A DNA stretch of 64,000 nucleotides from the NCBI RefSeq assembly GCF_035917335.1, contig NZ_CP109067.1:684501-748500 (forward strand), given 5' to 3'. The notes beneath the pieces were generated by a model. The model did not search any database, had not been told where the DNA came from, and saw only the letters and a list, made by a program, of their open reading frames with translations. The DNA comes from Micromonospora sp. NBC_01813. GTDB taxonomy: Bacteria > Actinomycetota > Actinomycetes > Mycobacteriales > Micromonosporaceae. A program made the translations under genes and the position numbers. Shown here piece after piece: positions 60,219-64,000 of this stretch. Numbering within the stretch: position 1 is the first letter of the stretch; each line of letters opens with the position of its first letter.

Positions 60219-61201
60219 GAGGCGACCGACCGATCGGCCGGGCGCGACGGCTGCGCGTGCTGCGGCCGGTCACGGCGCTTGAGCACCATGTCCCGCACGG
60301 TGCGACGCAGGTCCGGCGGGATCAGCCAGATCTGCGCGAACGTGACGTAGTCCAGCATGCCCGGCCGGCCATGCCGCCGCGCCTCGCGCAGCAGCGTCCC
60401 GAAGACCTTGCCGCTGCGGGTCGGTGCCGCCATCGAGCTGATCACGCTCATCATGAGCGCCGCGTACGCGCGGGGGGTCATCAGCGGGCGGCTGCGCCGG
60501 AGCCACTCGAACTGCGCCTGCCACGGCGAATGCAGGCTGATCCGGGGCCGGTTCTCGTCCTGGTGCCAGATGACCAGCGGCTCGTCGGCGAAGACGAGTG
60601 CGACATCGTCGTGGCTCAGCGCCCGCAGGGACCAGTCGAGCTCCTGCATCCGGGGCACCGTCGGATCGAACGGCACCCGGCGGAACAGTTCGGTCGGAGC
60701 CATGATCGTCGACGTCTGGATGAAGCCGTCGCCATGGAACAGCCCTCGGCGGACGGTGAAGTACTCGCTGAGCGGCTCGTCCGGTCCGGGTAGCCGGCGG
60801 GGAATGACGAACTCGGCCCGCGGGGTCCGGTTGATCAACCGGCTCGCGACGATCGGCAGCGGCGCGGACGCCGCGCGAGCGACGTCGAGTTGCGCGGCGA
60901 GCTTGTGGGGCAGCCACTCGTCGTCGTCGTCGAGCAACGCCACCCAGGGCGCGCGCGCATGCCCTACCCCGACGTTGCGGGCCGCTGGTGCGCCGCCACG
61001 CTCGGGCAGTTCGATCACCCGCAGCCGGGAGTCGGCGATCGCGTCGAGCGCGGCCCGGGTCGCCTCGTCGGGCCCGTCGATCACCACGATCACGTCGATG
61101 TCCTCGACGGTCTGCGCGAGAGCACTGCGGACGGCGCGGGTGACGAGATCCGGACGGCTGTGCGTGGGGATGACCACGCTGACGGCTGAGGTGCTGAGCA
61201 T
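60215..61201 (-). CDS. Family 2 glycosyltransferase
   Basis: A 328-residue GT2 enzyme: VSVVIPTHSRPDLVTRAVRS, DVIVVIDGPDEATRAALD, APAARNVGVGHARAPWVALL and the metal motif LLDDDDEWLPHKLAAQLDVA, then FFT-like acceptor segments with MQELDWSLRALSHDDV (ED-type base). A basic C-terminal tail follows (LKRRDRPQHAQPSRPADRS). A cell-surface polysaccharide role is likely. ATG 61201 is listed; ATG 61216 is five codons longer but lacks a ribosome site. Confidence 0.88.
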   Translation of the reverse strand: MLSTSAVSVVIPTHSRPDLVTRAVRSALAQTVEDIDVIVVIDGPDEATRAALDAIADSRLRVIELPERGGAPAARNVGVGHARAPWVALLDDDDEWLPHKLAAQLDVARAASAPLPIVASRLINRTPRAEFVIPRRLPGPDEPLSEYFTVRRGLFHGDGFIQTSTIMAPTELFRRVPFDPTVPRMQELDWSLRALSHDDVALVFADEPLVIWHQDENRPRISLHSPWQAQFEWLRRSRPLMTPRAYAALMMSVISSMAAPTRSGKVFGTLLREARRHGRPGMLDYVTFAQIWLIPPDLRRTVRDMVLKRRDRPQHAQPSRPADRSVAS

Positions 61202-61340
61202 GCGTCGACCTGCCATGGGTGCGGTTGAGCAGCTACGGGCGATGGCGCGGGCTGTCCTGTCGAACGGAACCTGGCCCGGGTGATTCACGGGCGATGTTCG
61301 CTGTCGCGTACGACCATTGGGTGAAGCCCAGACAGGCAGC

Positions 61341-61379
61341 AGGCGTACAGACCGGGAAAAATGCCCGGTCCGTACGCCT
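61341..61379 (-). terminator. Probable terminator of the zwf-opcA-pgl operon
   Basis: AGGCGTACAGACCGGG (61341-61356) pairs with 61364-61379 with one mismatch; the loop read on the minus strand is CATTTTT. It lies 66 bases past the pgl stop and 140 bases before the glycosyltransferase start, in an otherwise empty gap of 243 bases. Confidence 0.6.
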
Positions 61380-61444
61380 GAGTGTGGTTCTCTCCGCTGC
61401 GAAGCCCGTCGGTGAGCTGCTGGCCGCCAACTGCCGGTGAGGTG

Positions 61445-62218
61445 CTAGCCGGCAGCCGCCGGTGCCACCGCGATCTCGGCGGCCGCGGCCTGGTCGAGCA
61501 GCCACCAGGTGCGCCGCACGCCGCGTACGCCCGATGCCGGCACCGCGACCGGGTCGGTGCCGCCGTACGCGCGGCCGACCGCCGCCGCCTTGTCCGCGCC
61601 GGCCGCGACCAGCCACACCTCGTCGGCGGTGTTGATCGTCGGCAGGGTCAGGGTGATCCGGGTCGGTGGCGGTTTCGGGCTGTCGCGCACCGCCGCCACC
61701 GGCCGGGTCTCGCCGGTGACCGGATGCCCCGGGAACACCGAGGCGACGTGCCCGTCCTCGCCGACGCCGAGCATCAGCACGTCGAAGCGGGGCAGTGGGG
61801 CCGTACCCGGGCCGGCGGCGACCCGGTCGAGGACGGCGGCGTACCGGGCGGCGGCGGCCTCCGGGTCGTCGCCGTCCGGTCCGTCGGTGGCGGGCATCGC
61901 GTGCACCCGCTGCGGATCGAGTGGCAGCGCGTCCAGCAGTGCCGCGCGGGCCTGGGTCTCGTTGCGGTCCGGGTCACCGGCCGGCAGGAACCGTTCGTCA
62001 CCCCACCAGATGTCGACCCGCGACCAGTCGATCGCGGCGCTGGCCGGCAACTCTCCGACCGCGCGCAGCACCGCCGCCGCGACCCGGCCGCCGGTCAGCA
62101 CCACCGATGCTTCGCCCCGGTCGGCCTGGGCGTCGATCAGCCGTACGACGAGCCGGGACGCCACCGCGCTGGCCAGCACGGTGGCGTCCGGATGCACCAC
62201 GAGACCGGAGCCGCTCAC
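61445..62218 (-). CDS. pgl: 6-phosphogluconolactonase
   Basis: A 257-residue lactonase of the glucosamine-6-phosphate-isomerase fold (DevB/SOL type), the second pentose-phosphate enzyme. ASVVLTGGRVAAAVLRAV, IDWSRVDIWWGDERFLPAGD, PDRNETQARAALLDALPL, FDVLMLGVGEDGHVASVFPG and ADKAAAVGRAYGG are present. GTG 62218 overlaps the opcA stop. Confidence 0.95.
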   Translation of the reverse strand: MSGSGLVVHPDATVLASAVASRLVVRLIDAQADRGEASVVLTGGRVAAAVLRAVGELPASAAIDWSRVDIWWGDERFLPAGDPDRNETQARAALLDALPLDPQRVHAMPATDGPDGDDPEAAAARYAAVLDRVAAGPGTAPLPRFDVLMLGVGEDGHVASVFPGHPVTGETRPVAAVRDSPKPPPTRITLTLPTINTADEVWLVAAGADKAAAVGRAYGGTDPVAVPASGVRGVRRTWWLLDQAAAAEIAVAPAAAG

Positions 62219-63222
62219 GAACCGCTCCGGGCCGGCTCGGCGTCCGGTGCGGTCGTACCGGGGATCGCCGGGTCCTTCCAGATGTGCACCCGCTTGGCCG
62301 GCCGGGCCGACAACTCCGGCAGCCCGGCGAGGGTGCCGAGCGCGTCGGAGTAGACCTGGTCGGCGTCGAGCCGGCGCAACTCCTCGGCGAGTTCCTCGCC
62401 GAGCGGCCGGCGGACCAGCGGCATCTGCCGTTCCGGCTGCCCGGTCCGGGTGAACAGCGCGGTGCTGTCCTCCCGGACGATGCTGAGCCCGTCGCCGTTG
62501 GCGCAGCGCAGCTCCACCGAGCGCATCCGTGGCGACGCCGTGGTCTCCTCCCAGCGTGGCGTGATGCCGAGCCGGGCGGCCAGCCAGCTGATCATCAGCG
62601 CGGCGGTCGGGTCGGCCCGGGGCGCGGTCACCGTGGCGCCGGTGATCTGCGCATCGGTGGTGTCGAACGCCCCGGCCACCAGGGTGCGCCACGGGGTGAT
62701 CCGGGTCCAGGCCAGGTCGGTGTCGCCGGAGGCGTAGTCGACGGCCCGTTGCAGCAGCGCCTGCACCGGGTTCGGGGCCTGCGCCGAGTCGGTGATCCGC
62801 CGGTCGGCGACCACCCCGAGGTAGTCGTTGGCGATCTGCTCCGGCGGCTCGCCGTGCCACCAGGTGACCACCGGCACGTCCGGCACCAGCAGCGGCATCA
62901 CCACCGACTCGGCGTGCAGCGCGAGCCGGCCGGAGGTCCGCATCACCACGGCCTCGCAGGGGCCGAGCCGGCCGCCGACGACCACTTCGGCGTCGAGCCG
63001 GCTACGTTTGCGGTCGATGTCGGCGCGGACCACGACGAGCAGCCGGCACGGGTGGGCGGCGGCGGCGATGGTGGCTGCCGCCTCCGCCTCGCGTACCCGC
63101 TTCTCGTCGACCACGACGATCAGCGTCAGCGCCATCCCGCTGGCCACCCCGCCGGCGCTGCGCCGCTCGGCGGCCAACGCCTTGACCACCTCGTTGCCGG
63201 TGGTGTCCCACAGGCTGATCAT
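62215..63222 (-). CDS. opcA: Glucose-6-phosphate dehydrogenase assembly protein OpcA
   Basis: A 335-residue OpcA: MISLWDTTGNEVVKALAAER, ALTLIVVVDEKRVREAEAAA, CEAVVMRTSGRLALHAESVV, PLLVPDVPVVTWWHGEPP and MISWLAARLGITPRWEET. In actinobacteria and cyanobacteria it activates or assembles the dehydrogenase encoded upstream and can be a redox target. ATG 63222 overlaps the zwf stop; its end overlaps pgl, so zwf-opcA-pgl is coupled. Confidence 0.96.
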   Translation of the reverse strand: MISLWDTTGNEVVKALAAERRSAGGVASGMALTLIVVVDEKRVREAEAAATIAAAAHPCRLLVVVRADIDRKRSRLDAEVVVGGRLGPCEAVVMRTSGRLALHAESVVMPLLVPDVPVVTWWHGEPPEQIANDYLGVVADRRITDSAQAPNPVQALLQRAVDYASGDTDLAWTRITPWRTLVAGAFDTTDAQITGATVTAPRADPTAALMISWLAARLGITPRWEETTASPRMRSVELRCANGDGLSIVREDSTALFTRTGQPERQMPLVRRPLGEELAEELRRLDADQVYSDALGTLAGLPELSARPAKRVHIWKDPAIPGTTAPDAEPARSGS

Positions 63223-64000
63223 GCTCTCCTCCAGGATCGGCCCTCGCGGGCCAGCATCTCGTCGGCGGCCCGGGGCCCCCACTCGCCGGCCCGGTACTGC
63301 TCCGGCTTGGTGCCCTGCCAGGCCTGTTCGAGGGGGTCGATGACCCGCCAGCTCTGCTCCACCTCGTTGGCGTCCGGGAAGAGCGTGCGGTCGCCGATCA
63401 GCACGTCGAGCACCAACCGCTCGTACGCCTCCGGGCTTGCCTCGGTGAACGCCTCGCCGTACTGGAAGTCCATCGCGATGTCGCGGACCTCCATCGTGGT
63501 GCCCGGCACCTTGGCGCCGAACTTGAGCACCACGCCTTCGTCCGGCTGGACCCGGATGACCAGCTGGTTGCTGCTGAGCATCTCCACGTCGGTGCGGTTG
63601 AACGGCAGATGTGGTGCCGTCTTGAACATCACCGCGACCTCGGTCACCCGGCGGGGCAACCGCTTTCCCGCGCGCAAATAAAACGGCACCCCCGCCCACC
63701 TGCGGTTCTGGATCCCCAGCCGGATCGCCACGTACGTCTCGGTGGTCGAGTCGGCCGGCACGTTCGGCTCCTCCAGGTAGCCGCCGGCCCGCTGGCCGGC
63801 CACCCAGCCGCGTAGGTACTGCCCCCGGACAGTGCCGGCGGCCACGTCGGCGGGCAGACTGATCGCCCGCAGCACCTTCAGTTTCTCCGCCCGGATCTCC
63901 TCGGCGTCGAAACTGGTCGGCTCCTCCATGGTGACCAGGGCGAGCAGCTGCAGCAGGTGGTTCTGCACCACGTCCCGGGCGGCACCGGTGGCGTCGTAGA
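63219..64000 (-). CDS. zwf: Glucose-6-phosphate 1-dehydrogenase, C-terminal part (cut by window edge)
   Basis: The visible 259 residues are the C-terminal half of G6PD: VVQNHLLQLLALVTMEEPTS, EKLKVLRAISLPADVAAGTV, QYLRGWVAGQRAGGYLEEPN, VPFYLRAGKRLPRRVTEVAV and LVLDVLIGDRTLFPDANEVE. The reading frame stays open to base 64000, so the coenzyme domain lies outside. It makes NADPH and 6-phosphogluconolactone for the next two genes. Confidence 0.96.
   Translation of the reverse strand, partial: YDATGAARDVVQNHLLQLLALVTMEEPTSFDAEEIRAEKLKVLRAISLPADVAAGTVRGQYLRGWVAGQRAGGYLEEPNVPADSTTETYVAIRLGIQNRRWAGVPFYLRAGKRLPRRVTEVAVMFKTAPHLPFNRTDVEMLSSNQLVIRVQPDEGVVLKFGAKVPGTTMEVRDIAMDFQYGEAFTEASPEAYERLVLDVLIGDRTLFPDANEVEQSWRVIDPLEQAWQGTKPEQYRAGEWGPRAADEMLAREGRSWRRA

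Overview
The window is a chromosomal segment from a very GC-rich actinomycete, most likely Micromonosporaceae (Micromonospora, Salinispora or Solwaraspora relatives). Three things point there: the gene order uvrC-rapZ-yvcK-whiA-gap-pgk-tpiA-secG-rbpA followed by pgl-opcA-zwf; a CoaE fused to a GrpB-like domain; and repeated XRE/DUF397 and DUF397 genes. GTG and TTG starts and ATGA/GTGA overlaps are frequent. No tRNA, rRNA, insertion sequence, integrase or CRISPR array was seen.

Layout. 1-3.9 kb: the 3' end of a release-factor-3 gene, a spermidine-synthase-like gene, and a leftward group (DUF3140, HVA1, Uma2 nuclease-like, methyltransferase). 4-9.6 kb: rpsA, coaE and uvrB. 9.7-11.9 kb: three tandem DUF397 genes, then a PadR regulator with its membrane partner. 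12.0-17.2 kb: a tightly coupled five-gene operon of the STM4015-4014-4013-4012-4011 families (leucine-rich-repeat protein, ATP-grasp ligase, alkaline-phosphatase-fold hydrolase, two radical-SAM enzymes). Its function is not known to me, and it is the best candidate here for an undescribed system. 17.3-28 kb: a glycosyltransferase and monooxygenase pair, terC behind a manganese riboswitch, typA, an MMPL exporter divergent from a MarR regulator, a CocE-type hydrolase and a stand-alone amidase. 28-36.6 kb: hydrolase and dehydrogenase genes, an Hsp70-like ATPase fused to a membrane anchor and outer domain, a metallo-hydrolase, rsgA and an LCP ligase.

36.6-50.1 kb: the conserved core (uvrA, a Rieske lipoprotein, uvrC, rapZ, yvcK, whiA, gap, pgk, tpiA, secG, rbpA). 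50.2-61.2 kb: an accessory stretch with a duplicated sulfotransferase, an XRE/DUF397 pair, two APH-fold kinases, a HicB-like protein, an Mth938-like protein, a secreted GH64 glucanase, a TOPRIM protein and two family-2 glycosyltransferases. 61.4-64 kb: pgl, opcA and the end of zwf, read leftward.

Together the core genes provide nucleotide excision repair (uvrA, uvrB, uvrC, each behind a RecA-independent damage-type promoter), lower glycolysis, the oxidative pentose phosphate entry, sporulation and division control (whiA), and transcription and translation factors. The accessory stretches carry regulators, export, and modification systems of unproven role.
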